This document shows, piece by piece, positions 52,548 to 62,207 of a stretch of DNA of 64,000 bases. Below the pieces are notes generated by a model. The model did no database searches, was not told where the DNA came from, and saw only the letters and a list, made by a program, of their open reading frames with translations. The position numbers and the translations under genes were made by a program. Origin of the DNA: Philonthus cognatus (lineage: Eukaryota > Arthropoda > Insecta > Coleoptera > Staphylinidae); the NCBI GenBank assembly GCA_932526585.2, contig OW052242.1:53872975-53936974 (forward strand), in the 5' to 3' direction. How positions within the stretch are numbered: the stretch's first letter is position 1; every line of letters begins with the position of its first letter.

Positions 52548-52969
52548 AGTACCTAAAATACATTGTACATTGTTTTTATAATACAGCATCAAAGAGGGGA
52601 GTATACATTATGTCGGTCTGGTCGTTGATGAGGGGAATTTCCAGATTTGCTTTCAACTTGTGAATTTCCAGCGCTTCCAGTAAATCCATTTTTCGGCCTT
52701 TGTCCGACAAATGGATTACGGAAAGCATGCTGTCTTCTGTGCAGGTGTGGTTGTTTTCTATTAAATGAGTTGCAAAAGTGGACTTGTTATTCTTTAAACG
52801 GACTGAATTTAAATGCTCTTTTAATCTTATTTCAAAACTTCTACCAGACTGACCAATGTATGCTCCTTTACATATTTCTCAAGTTAATTTGTAAATACCT
52901 GATTTTTTGTTTTTATTTAAAAAACTGCAATGCCCTTTTTCCATATAAGAACACAAATTTCCTTACCCC

Positions 52970-54427
52970 TATGAATCCTAGGCCCTCTAGATTATATGGT
53001 TTTATTAAAATCCATAAAATAAATAACCCAATACGCCCAGTAGTATCTTACATACAATCACCAGCAAAGCAAATTTCACACGAATTAGTTTCTATTTTAA
53101 ATCTATTACTAACTTTACAGACAATACCTCAATTAAAAACCCTATAGAATTAACTAACAAATTAAAGAATATAAAAATAGATAATAATTGTAGATTGGTT
53201 TCTTTTGACGTAACAAGCATGTTTGCAAAAATCCTCCCACAAGATTGTATTCAATTAATTACTAATCACCTTGATAGAAACAACGTCAATCCGGTAGTAA
53301 AATTCGAATTCCTAACCTTACTTAACCTTATCCTTAACCATAATTACTTCTCATTTAATAACAAATTCTACTTGCAAAAAGACGGTTTAGCAATGGGTTC
53401 TCCCCTTAGTCCCTTATTAGCAGAAATATTTATGGAAAGCCTCACAAACCAAATTCTTATCTCCCCCTTGGGCAAAAAGCATATTACCTGGTGGTAAAGA
53501 TATGTAGACGATATCATTGCATGTTTCAAAGGTACAGATAGACAAGTCAACCAATTCCTAAATTATATTAATACAATTCATCCCTCAATTAAATTTACAG
53601 TTGAATTTGAAAATAACAACAGCCTGAACTTTCTAGATCTAACTATCACTAAAACCAACAGCATACTAACTTTTGATATTTTTCGGAAACCCACATACAC
53701 CGACTCCATAATTCCAAATACCTCCCGTCACCCCTACAATAAAAAAATTGCTGCATTTAACTCATTTATTAACAGAGCAATAAAATTACCCCTTTCCGAT
53801 GAGTCCCGCCTCAAAGAATTTTCAATCATAAAACAAATCGCTACAAACAATGGCTACAATCCAGCTCTAATAAACAACCTTATAGCGAAACAAGAATTAA
53901 AACAAATTCAAAACTTGATTTATGTAACAAATAAAATAAATAAAAATAAATTTTATCCAATAACATATTTCGGAAACATTAGCAACCAAATTAAAAGAAA
54001 CCTTAAAAAGTGTAACGTCAACGTAGTTTTTAAACCATTTTCTAAAATAGCAAATATTATTCATAATCCAAAAACAATTATAAATAGAAACAAAAAATCA
54101 GGTATTTACAAATTAACTTGCGAAACATGTAAAGGAGCATACATTGGTCAGTCTGGTAGAAATTTTGAAATAAGATTAAAAGAGCATTTAAATTCAGTCC
54201 GTTTAAAGAATAACAACTCCACTTTTGCAACTCATTTAATAGAAAACAACCACACCTGCACAGAACACAACATGCTTTCCGTAATCCATTTGTCGGACAA
54301 AGGCCGAAAAAATGGATTTACTGGAAGCGCTGGAAATTCACAAGTTGAAAGCTAATCTGGAAATTCCCCTCATCAACGACCAGACCGACATAATGTATAC
54401 TCCCCTCTTTGATGCTGTATTATAAAA
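52970..54427 (+). pseudogene. Penelope-like RT and GIY-YIG endonuclease, frame broken
   Basis: The RT begins within the conserved RPSRLYGFIKIHK (52970 onward) and has IRPVVSYIQSPAKQISH. A frameshift near 53105 follows, then LVSFDVTSMFAKI and KDGLAMGSPLSPLLAEIFME. An in-frame TAA (53495-53497) sits two codons before the catalytic YVDD (53501-53512). Downstream come LNFLDLTI and FDIFRKPTYTD. The endonuclease starts at about 54100: SGIYKLTC (GIY), GAYIGQSGRNFEIRLKEHL (YIG and conserved R), HLIENNHTC. A six-A run near 54310 shifts the frame, replacing the expected RKMDLLEALEIHKL tail; the left arm has only five T at this place. The original frame would have ended near 54427. N-terminal RT sequence is missing. 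Not functional as it stands. Confidence 0.88.
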
Positions 54428-54456
54428 ACAATGTACAATGTATTTTAGGTACTCAG

Positions 54457-54499
54457 TTTGATAATGACTAGCTTGTAGTCGAAACTATAGTCACTGTAA
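54457..54499 (+). ncRNA. Hammerhead-like motif, right Penelope arm
   Basis: CAGT (54457) and ACTG (54496) form stem I. The variant core TTGATAA is at 54461-54467, stem II GACTA-GCTTG-TAGTC at 54469-54483, GAAA at 54484, and the short stem III AC-TATA-GT is followed by C54495. One extra T lies between core and stem II. Hammerheads in this position are known for Penelope-like elements; here C3U and G8A changes suggest an inactive or diverged form. Confidence 0.55.
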
Positions 54500-54713
54500 A
54501 AAGTTAATTAAAGTGGTAAAACAAAGTTAAGTGTTTTAATATTATTTTAAAAATTAATAAAGTTACGTGGATGCATCAATGGCGCTTAATGGGTATATTC
54601 AAAACATTTGCGTACGTAACATAGTTCTAATGTTGATATCAACAGTGTCGTATTACTAAAACATTTTAGTGATTATACATATCCTCAATGGCCGTAGCAA
54701 AATAAGATTATTT

Positions 54714-54935
54714 AGAATATTAACAAGATAAATTCAAATTCAAAACTATTTGAATTCGAGAAAATAAGCTTACGCTTCTTATAGTTTGCACACTTTAAAT
54801 ATAATATACAAAATTACGAAAAAAACTATTCGTGAATATGCAAACAATGTCTTAATTAATAATTATTTAATTAAGACATTGTTTGCATATTCACGAATAG
54901 TTTTTTCGTAATTTTATATATTATATTAGAATATT
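54714..54935. repeat. Deleted copy of the hammerhead-bearing element, with 55-bp-arm palindrome
   Basis: 54724-54800 matches the left palindrome arm at 27212-27303. From about 54806 to 54927 a nearly perfect palindrome (TTACGAAAAAAACTATTCGT ... AATGTCTTAATTAA) follows, whose right arm matches 27866-27930. The ribozyme part is absent. Confidence 0.65.
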
Positions 54936-54948
54936 AAGTTATAATGTT

Positions 54949-55125
54949 GGGCAGGTGGTGGCCGAGCGATAACGTCGTCGGGCTTTTTTTAAAAAATAAT
55001 TTCTCGTGGTGTCCCTGGGTGTGGTGTGAATGTGTCGTGACGTCCAAATATATGTTAAATTAATACAATCATCGTTAGTGGCTGAATGGCTAGAACCTAT
55101 GCCAAACAAACAAACCAAAAAAAAA
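54949..55125 (+). mobile_element. tRNA-derived SINE with 13-bp target duplication
   Basis: This 177-bp unit is flanked by the perfect direct repeat AAGTTATAATGTT (54936-54948 and 55126-55138). The head GGTGGTGGCCGAGCGATAAC contains an A-box-like TGGCCGAGCGA as in Leu/Ser tRNAs, and the 3' end is an A-rich tail (CAAACCAAAAAAAAAAA). A second A-box-like stretch (TAGTGGCTGAATGG) lies near 55076. No clear B box on this strand. It would be transcribed by RNA polymerase III and mobilised by a non-LTR element's machinery. Confidence 0.82.
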
Positions 55126-55177
55126 AAGTTATAATGTTATAAATCATAAATTTACGTACCTAATCAGTATAGATTAA

Positions 55178-55372
55178 ACTTCATTTGAGATCAGTGTTGA
55201 TACACGTGGGGCATGAAGTAAAATTTAGAGTTTAGATAAGCCTGAAAATTTGGTTTGGTCGCGTAGCGCTATGCGCTACGCGACCAAACCAAATGTTCAG
55301 GCTTTTCTAAACTTGAAATGTTACTTCATTCTTAATTCAGCTACGCAAATACTTGTTAGAAGTAAATTTCAA
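55178..55372 (-). repeat. NFB hairpin copy
   Basis: The spacer (TGAGATCAGTGTTGATACAC) precedes arms at about 55212-55329, with loop GGTCGCGTAGCGCTATGCGC and its mirror forming a perfect inner stem. The diverged outer flank (TAATTCAGCTACGC) and ACTTGTTAGA follow. Confidence 0.78.
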
Positions 55373-55556
55373 TAATTATTTTAATAATTAATTAATTGTT
55401 TTAAAACAATCACTCGGAGTTGTAAAAAACACCGAAGAAAAAACGATTTTTTCTCCGGAACGAAAACCGGAACTGAACCGACATATATACTTTATTAATT
55501 GAATCGGAACGAAAACCGGAATGTAAAAATTAACGGTTCGAACCCCTGATTTAAGC

Positions 55557-56816
55557 TATGCTAAAATAAGGCACATTTTTAACAATTGGTGATAAACTGT
55601 ATTATTAAACTATATATTATATTAAACTTTATATATTATTTTTTACTCTACACATAATATATTAATGTGTTTGTGAGACTTATTTATATTTTTTGCCTTC
55701 TAAACAAAAAATGTAGGCATTTTCCATGTTGAAGTAAAATAGAATAATTTAAAATTTATTAAGCAGCTTTATCAGGGTTTTTCAGGGAATATCATAAGTA
55801 GCGTGTTTCCTGTAACTTAAACTTCATACATACATCCTAGAAAGAGAGAATATGATAAATTCAGTGGATGAATACGTTACGAAAGGGAATTTAAATTGGA
55901 TTCGGCATACCCGTATCGTACATGTGCGCGAGCAGCAACAAACTTCCCAACTAGTTGTTCGTTCGGAGTAACTCATTAAATTGACTCGTGTTGCATTCCC
56001 AGTTTTCTAATCATGTATTCTTTTCCTACAGACACGTCCCGCACGCACAAACACATTCAATACTTCCCAGAAAAAAATGTATGAACATTCTTTGTTATGT
56101 ATGATCACAATGTTTATTACCAATTCAAATACTTACATCAAATCTACAAGCACAGATCGTGCATTTGTGAAATTCAAAGTTATTAAAGCAATTATGTTTA
56201 CCTAATAATACAAAAAAATCCTTTCATGACTTTACAGTTAAATTATGTAAAATAAATGTTGACTTGATAGTATAAAAAACAAACAGTTCTCTTCATGACT
56301 TCATCTAAATTATGTGAATTTAAATTCATTTAATATTGTAATGCATAATTGTAAAGAAAGTTTAACCAAAGTAGACAAGATAATTTATTGCTTTTTTTGT
56401 GTGTGTGCAACAATTTAAAACTATGGGGGAATCCTTAAATTAAAACGAAGACCGGAGAATTAGGTTAACTTAATTAACATTAAATAATCCCAACAACCGT
56501 TTAATCCCCACAACATAAATCCGTTCCGCGTGGGGATTTAAGCCCTCGCCCTCGCCCCAGCCGCCGACTTCATCGCCAGACCCCAATTTTCCCGACGTTT
56601 TCCCACCACGCAATCGTAACAAGGCCCTCACCGGTTTCGCACCTAAACGAATTTATATTAAAGATTTTCATCATAAAAGAGAACAAATATCAAAACATAG
56701 TAAACGAACTTTTCAAACTCTCATAAAAATTCGTATATTGAAAAAAAAGCATTAAATAATAATTAGAAAGATATGAAGTCTACAATATTCTTCTTTTAGT
56801 TACGTGAAGTGTTTTC
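55557..56816. other. Unassigned; GC-richer stretch near 56400-56650
   Basis: About 56510-56650 (CGCGTGGGGATTTAAGCCCT, CGCCCCAGCCGCCGACTTCA) stands out from the AT-rich background and is not repeated. No open frame of note. Possibly single-copy DNA. Confidence 0.3.
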
Positions 56817-57015
56817 TAATAATTATTGTAGTAATCTCTTTCATCACTAATTAGTTTTATTCACTAAATGTACATTTGGAACACTATGTGTTCATTCTCA
56901 ATAGTAATATAATTGACAAATATATTACAATTGAGAATGAACACATAGTGTTCGAAATGTGCATTTAGTGAATAAAACTAATTAGTGAAGAAAGAGACTA
57001 CTACAATAATTATAT
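56817..57015. mobile_element. Foldback MITE, arms about 90 bp
   Basis: ATAATTATTGTAGTAATCTC, TTTCATCACTAATTAG, TTTTATTCACTAAATG and ACACTATGTGTTCATTCTCA are mirrored by TGAGAATGAACACATAGTGT, GCATTTAGTGAATAAAACTA and GAGACTACTACAATAATTAT. Only about 20 bp lie between the arms; pairing is nearly perfect. Confidence 0.8.
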
Positions 57016-58160
57016 GAAGTTTACTTTAAGTATTTACAAAAATCGTTGTCTACTTAAGGCTTTCAAATGTTATCTTTCGTTTTGTAATTAATTTACTTAT
57101 TACTAAAATAAGAACAAGTTCTGAAATAACTGATTTTATTTTTCCTGATATTTGTATTTAGTAGATTTATTGTTCGTATTCGTTGAGGTGGGTGTTTATA
57201 CAAAGATTAGACAGAAGGTTGTTGGTGGAGAAACATCAAAGTAAATTGATAAAATTGAGGCAATAAAATATTTACTGGCTCCGGCGGGCGGCGTTCAGAC
57301 AAGGGCAATAAAGTAAATAAAATAAACTGGGACCGGGGAAAACGCCCGCTTAAATATAATAAAACGCGATGAATTTCAATAAAAACCCTGGGCAAGGCAG
57401 TAAATGCCCCGAGATTAACGTCAATAAAAGCCGGCCCTTTTTCGATATTACAAAGAATGCGGATTGGATTAGGTTAAATTGGAAGAGAACGTGAGGACTG
57501 ATTGTATTTTTATGTATTAGTTAAACAGAAACGTATACATAATATGGACCGTTAATTTTGAAAATGGTGTAAGTCCATTTAACCCTAAAACGGCCGAGTA
57601 ATTATAGAGTTAACTCTAAAAGTTGACATTATTTAAATTACAGAGAAATAACATTATATTTGTCTGTAATTTCAAGTCAAAATTAATTCAATTGGCCCGC
57701 TTTGAAGACAGGGTTTTTTATAATAAAAACTGAATATGATCAGAAAATTTGATTTCTTGCTTTGTTAATTATTAAACTGTACGTATTTTCAAGTATAGTC
57801 TGAGATTTTCAAAATAATTCAAAAACTCATTTTTCAAATCCAATTATCGAACACAGTTTACATCTAAATTACAGAAAAATCAGCCTAGATATTTGAAAAT
57901 AGGTTTAAGAAAATTCTGGTTTCATAAAGTTCGTAAATATTTTATTAAATCCTGTACAAATATACGAAGTTAATATTATTCATAAAATGTACAGTAAAAA
58001 TAACTATTCAAACTATTACAGAATAAATAATAAGAATTCTTAGAAAACGAATCATACAAAATCGTATATATAAGTGAAATAGTTTAAAAAAATCATGAAT
58101 TTTTAATAAAATCGGTAAAACAAAATTATTATATTTTTATTGAAGTCCTTAATATTATTC
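57016..58160. other. Unassigned; GC-richer part at 57260-57440
   Basis: 57260-57440 (GGCTCCGGCGGGCGGCGTTC, CCCTGGGCAAGGCAG) is not repeated in the window. A 62-codon minus-strand frame there resembles nothing known. The remainder is AT-rich. Confidence 0.3.
57579..57626 (+). repeat. PiggyBac-like terminal motif
   Basis: TTAACCCTAAAACGGCCGAG, then TAATTATAGAGTTAACTCTA. TTAA followed by CCC is the layout of piggyBac target site plus terminus, and the internal AGAGTTAACTCT is a palindrome. Relatives are at 26519 (minus strand), 51877 and 63856. No partner end or transposase found. Confidence 0.4.
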
Positions 58161-58328
58161 TAACGAGTGTTTTCCACTCCTTGTTAAGCAGGAAGTAAAA
58201 TTTCAAGTTAAGAAAAGCCTGAAAATTTGAATGAGTCGCGCCGACAAATCCAAATTTTCAGGCTTTTCTAAGCTCGAAATTTTACTTCACGCACCACGCG
58301 CAAAACAATGATTTAACGTGAAGTTTGA
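58161..58328 (+). repeat. NFB hairpin copy
   Basis: The flank ACGAGTGTTTTCCACTCC and TTGTTAAGCAGGAAG precede arms to about 58290 with loop GAGTCGCGCCGAC; the diverged spacer GCAAAACAATGATTTAACG follows. Confidence 0.75.
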
Positions 58329-58879
58329 TAACAGACACATAATTTCTAATTAGAATAATAATAAATAATTGGGTTTCAACATATACCAAGTGTAAACCAC
58401 CAAACCTGGCCATAAGGAAACAGCGTTATTAAGAATTTAAATTGATTATAATACGTTGCCATGACAAATTATGTCGACTTATTAAGTTTTGGTTGTGTTA
58501 TAAAGATAATAGATAAGTATTCTAATAAAGAAGGTGTCTTTATGATTATAATCTTTTACTCTGGTATAGTGTGAAGCAGTGGCGTAAATAGCTATTTACG
58601 ATGAAAGGATTTCACAGTACTTTATTTCATAAATATAGATTTCTAATGTTTTTCAAAAACAAGTACCAAAATGGTTCTATTTTTTACTTAGATGGAAATA
58701 AAAATGAAACATAAATAAAAAATACAAAATATATTTCTTACCAGGGATGTTATGTTTAAAACACTTTGTTTGAAAATAGTGTTTTAAACATGTTCAAAAA
58801 TAAGTGTTGTGTTGTAAACAGTTTTGTTTTAAACGTTTAATTTGTTTAAAATGGATTTTCTCCTAATGAGATGTACAAT
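58329..58879. other. AT-rich; AAACA/GTTTT short repeats near 58750-58860
   Basis: GTTTAAAACAC, GTGTTTTAAAC and TTTAAACGTTTAA phrases cluster at 58750-58860. No gene. Confidence 0.35.
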
Positions 58880-59417
58880 ATACAGGGAGTTTTTCTTTTA
58901 AGTATACATATGCCGATTATATGTTGTAAATCTTCATATGTTCGTTGTTTTTTAAAAATAGTTTAATCCGAAGCTGTAAACGAGTGTTTTCCACTCCCAG
59001 GTTAAGCATGAAGTAAAATTTCAAGTTTAGAAAAACCTAAAATTTGGTTTGATTGCGTAGCGAAGCGGAGCGAACCGGAGCGACCAAACCAAATTTTCAG
59101 GTTTTAATAAACTCGAAATTTTACTTAATGCGCCAAGCGTATTAAACACTGTGTCTTATACGCGGGGCGCATGAAGTAAAATTTCGAGTTTAGAAACGCC
59201 AGAAAATTTGGATTTGCCGGCGCGACTCGCTTCGTTCGCACGCCGGCAAATCCAAATGTTCAGGCTTTTCTAAACTCGAAATATTACTTCATGTTTAACC
59301 TGCGAGTGGAAAACACTTGTTTATAGCTTAGGATTGAATTCTATTAAAAAACAACGAATATCTGAAGATTTACAGTATTTTATCGGGATGTGTGCTTAAA
59401 AGATAAACTCCCTGTAT
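58880..59417. mobile_element. NFB double-hairpin element, complete reference copy (538 bp)
   Basis: Bounded by ATACAGGGAGTTTTTCTTTT and its inverse AAACTCCCTGTAT. The left half has the terminal flank (TATGCCGATTATATGTTG, TTCGTTGTTTTTTAAAAA), TTCCACTCCCAGGTTAAGC, and hairpin 1 (about 59007-59131; loop GTAGCGAAGCGGAGC). The spacer is reduced to GCGTATTAAACACTGTGTCT and TATACGCGGGGC. Hairpin 2 (about 59170-59294; loop GGATTTGCCGGCGCGACTCG) and the inverse flanks follow. The two halves are near mirror images, so the full element can fold as one long stem with a side hairpin on each strand. The two hairpins belong to different loop subfamilies. Confidence 0.9.
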
Positions 59418-59511
59418 GAAACGTAACCTGATCTAAAGCTCATGAAATTGTAATTATATTTTACCATCGTTCATATTTATTTGACTTTAACTATACTTCT
59501 GATCCAAAGGC

Positions 59512-59657
59512 TCAAGCTTTTCTAAACTCGAAATTTTACTTCATGCTTCATCTGGGAGTGCAAAACACTCGTCATATTATTGACTTCAATAAAAAACGTA
59601 TTAGTTTAGCTTTAGTGACTCAAATCCTTTTGTTTTCAGGATTCGTCCCAGCTCTGC
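59512..59657 (-). repeat. NFB right half joined to a hAT-like right end
   Basis: The distal arm CTTTTCTAAACTCGAAATTT and flank ATCTGGGAGTGC are followed by about 70 bp and then GGATTCGTCCCAGCTCTG (to 59657). This is the right terminus of the CAGAGCTGGGA hAT-like family. Confidence 0.65.
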
Positions 59658-60173
59658 AGATAGGAAACAAGTATATGTATAATTTATCTCTTCACTTATT
59701 ACTGATATTTTGTGCTTTCACTTCGTATATTTTAAAATTCGTTTCGAGTATATTTTCAATCAACCCGCCATCGTATACCATTCAAAACACGATCATGATG
59801 AATTATTTCTGTTTCACCTTAACCGATAATTTATCCGTTCCGGCGTAATGGATTCCTAACGGTCCGCGTTACGATTTTTTTTCCATCCTTCGAACGCTTT
59901 TAATTGCGACACGTGCCCAATTAATATCGAATCAATTACTCCGAGTGTAATTAGAATATTTTAATTGTGTCTGCGCGCAACACTTCTCTAGCTCTAGTGC
60001 TTAGGTGCAATTAACCCAATTTCCGTCCACATTGCTGGAAATAAATGTACCTGAGTATTCCCATTTAGATATTTTAATGGTTTAATGGAAATTGTTGCTG
60101 ATTTTGTTTCAATTGTTCGATTTTGAGTTTTTACAGGGCGGAATAATTTACTTCTAGCAAGTGTATATTTATC
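59658..60173. other. Unassigned, moderately GC-rich parts
   Basis: About 59830-60010 (CCGTTCCGGCGTAATGGATT, GGTCCGCGTTACG) is not repeated. The 101-codon frame at 59543-59848 starts inside repeat sequence and resembles no protein. Nothing else. Confidence 0.3.
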
Positions 60174-60720
60174 AGAGCTGGGTTTGATTCGATTCAATCA
60201 GAGTTCGAATTTTTTTATGGGATTCTAAAGAGGTATATTATTAATAATATTCTATCATAATAATATTATTTCGTGAAACTGTAGCAGCACATCCAGCTCA
60301 CCCTTTAGGCTTGTTGAATCTGCAGCTCGATTTCACTCACGAATAATATGGATGATAATCATACCACTTCTTACATTAAAGCTGAAAATGCAATATTTAG
60401 AACAGTTTTTATAACATTTTATTCAATAAATTAAAATAAATTACTAATAAGTTTAAAGTTTTAAAACTATCAAAGCTATTAAATATGACATATTTTAAAA
60501 GCATACAGAGATTATATTCTCTTAAAACACATATCTAACATCCTAAAGCAAAGAATTTTAAAGTTTTGATTAGAAAAAACTCGAAATTTGATTTCATGCT
60601 TAATCACGGAGTGTAAATACTCGTTAGACGCTTTTATAAAAAATCAATGAATTCTTGAACATTTGAAAAACACTGTAATCATCAGGATATGTATAGTTAT
60701 TAAAATGCGCTGCATAAACT
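60174..60720 (+). mobile_element. Left-end fragment of the CAGAGCTGGGA hAT-like family
   Basis: It opens CAGAGCTGGGTTTGATTCGA, then TTCGAATTTTTTTATGGGAT and AAAGAGGTAT, as in the left end at 25735. No right end or target duplication was found. A half NFB copy lies inside at 60571. Confidence 0.5.
60571..60720 (-). repeat. NFB right half
   Basis: AAAAAACTCGAAATTTGATTTC and CTTAATCACGGAGTG, ATACTCGTTAGACG and a terminal flank with AATCATCAGGATATGT. Proximal arm and loop missing. Confidence 0.6.
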
Positions 60721-62207
60721 TTTTTAATTATAAATTTTGAAATACGATGTAACCACTTTTCAGAAGTCTAAAGCCCCAAACTATTTTATGTGGCGGGCCG
60801 GTATTTTCGGTCCCAGTTTGTCACGGACCGGCATCCATGAAATCATGAAATCATGAAATCACAAAACATTTAATGGAATCAGTTATTACTTTAGATGAGA
60901 ATGTACAACAATTGCACCTAAAATTGAAAAAAAAATCGTAACAATTAATACATCTGTAAACATTGAATACCTTTAAATCCCGGCAGTGACAAAATTCATC
61001 AAAATGTACGTGTTTCTGAAAAGCATGGAAACTAAATAGAGGTAGTAATTAATATTTAGTGGATTTTTGAAAATCTCATAACGTCGAAAATAACAAGCAA
61101 TGAGTATCATCGTAAAAAAAATCTCAGACCAATAAATTGGACAAAAATCATAAAGATCAAGTCACAAATTACTGTCTTTTATAAATTTTGACTGTCATAA
61201 TTGCAAAATTATCTCAAATTTACTAGGTCATCAACAAACATTAAAGTTCATCTTTTCGAGTTTTCATTCAATTAAGTACTTTTTTATTCATATTCATTTA
61301 ATAATTTATAAATAACATATACAAAATATTTAGAATTTAATTTTGGCAGCATTTAATAGAGAACTTAAATATTTGCTAAAAATATAGGAAAAGCGCTTCG
61401 TATAGTATAGCTGCAAATTCAAGCTTTAGAAAAAAATGAAATTCTCTCGCTGATTTAAGGAGCTTGAGAAGGTTTCAAATTTTAATTCAAGCTCTTGAAA
61501 ATACGAAATTCTCTCATCGATTTTAAAAAGTACGCCAATTTTGTGAAATATTGCGTTAATAAAGTGATTAACTGTAAAGTTTGTTTTCAGTCAATCAACA
61601 TCGCAATATAGAATGTTTTATAAAGTGCTCCGATAAAATTACACAAAAATTGATTATTTTCTATTCGAAAATTTAGCTCAGAGGATTAAATTAAAGAAAA
61701 TTTAACAACTTAAATTATTGTTTCAGCGATACTAAATTTTGGCAGAAAACCGATATTAATTTTTAATTGTTTTTATATTTTTCAAAATATTGTATTTGTA
61801 AAGTGCTTAGCGACTAATTTAAGTTTCTTTATTTGAAAATTCAGCAACTCATTTTTTTAAAATTTATTATTAAAAGATCTCTTCCAAATTCAGCAAGTCT
61901 TAAGCTTTTCAAATAGTTAAATTTTAATCGTCAAAACGCTTTTTATAAAATATGTTAAATATTAATTTATTATAAAAAGTGTTTTGACGATTGAAGTATA
62001 ACTATTAAAAAAGCAAGTCTCTCCAAATGTCAACTTTTTTAGTACTTTGAGGACTACTGTAAGTTTCGCTATTCGAAAATTAGGTTTCTCAAAGTTTATT
62101 GTTTTAAAGTGCTTTGCGGACTAAAGAAAATCAAATATATCAAACTTTTGAGCTTTGAATCATATCGACAGTTAAGCTGGAATTGTAGGTTCCAACTTAT
62201 TCAGTTG
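60721..62207. other. AT-rich; degenerate repeats and one hairpin
   Basis: From about 61540 phrases like GTAAAGTGCTTAGCGACTAA, AAAGTGCTTTGCGGACTAAA and TTCGCTATTCGAAAATTAGG recur, a degenerate tandem repeat. A hairpin at about 61927-61996 pairs AATCGTCAAAACGCTTTTTA with its inverse TAAAAAGTGTTTTGACGATT. ATGAAATCATGAAATC triplicate at 60838-60862. No gene. Confidence 0.4.

Larger units (their letters stand above)
52452..54549 (+). mobile_element. Penelope-like retroelement with inverted terminal repeats
   Basis: The left arm 52452-52920 and right arm 54082-54549 are near-identical inverted repeats of about 468 bp. They read TAAAATAATATTAAAACACT inward from the left. The left arm is thus an inverted copy of the element's 3' end, including the C-terminal endonuclease coding part. 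Such partial inverted terminal copies are characteristic of Penelope-like elements. The interior (+ strand) encodes a 5'-truncated reverse transcriptase followed by a GIY-YIG endonuclease. Each arm has a hammerhead-like motif. No target duplication was recognised. Confidence 0.9.
47980..55548. mobile_element. Possible composite hAT-like element
   Basis: The left end CTGGGCTTCGAA is followed by GAATCGAAAAC and CCGGAACCGAACCG repeats. The right end TTCGAACCCCTG is preceded by GGAACGAAAACCGGAACTG. Flanking octamers are ATTTAAAC (47972-47979) and ATTTAAGC (55549-55556), 7 of 8 identical and fitting nTnnnnAn. The terminal repeat is 10 of 12 identical. There is no transposase. Inside lie tandem arrays, NFB copies, a Penelope-like element and a SINE. 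The length and imperfect duplication leave real doubt; the two ends might be independent relics. Confidence 0.4.

Noticed and set aside
54949..55125. Functional tRNA-Leu or tRNA-Ser gene
   Set aside because: Only an A-box-like region is present; no cloverleaf, anticodon arm or B box. The A-tail and target duplication indicate a SINE.
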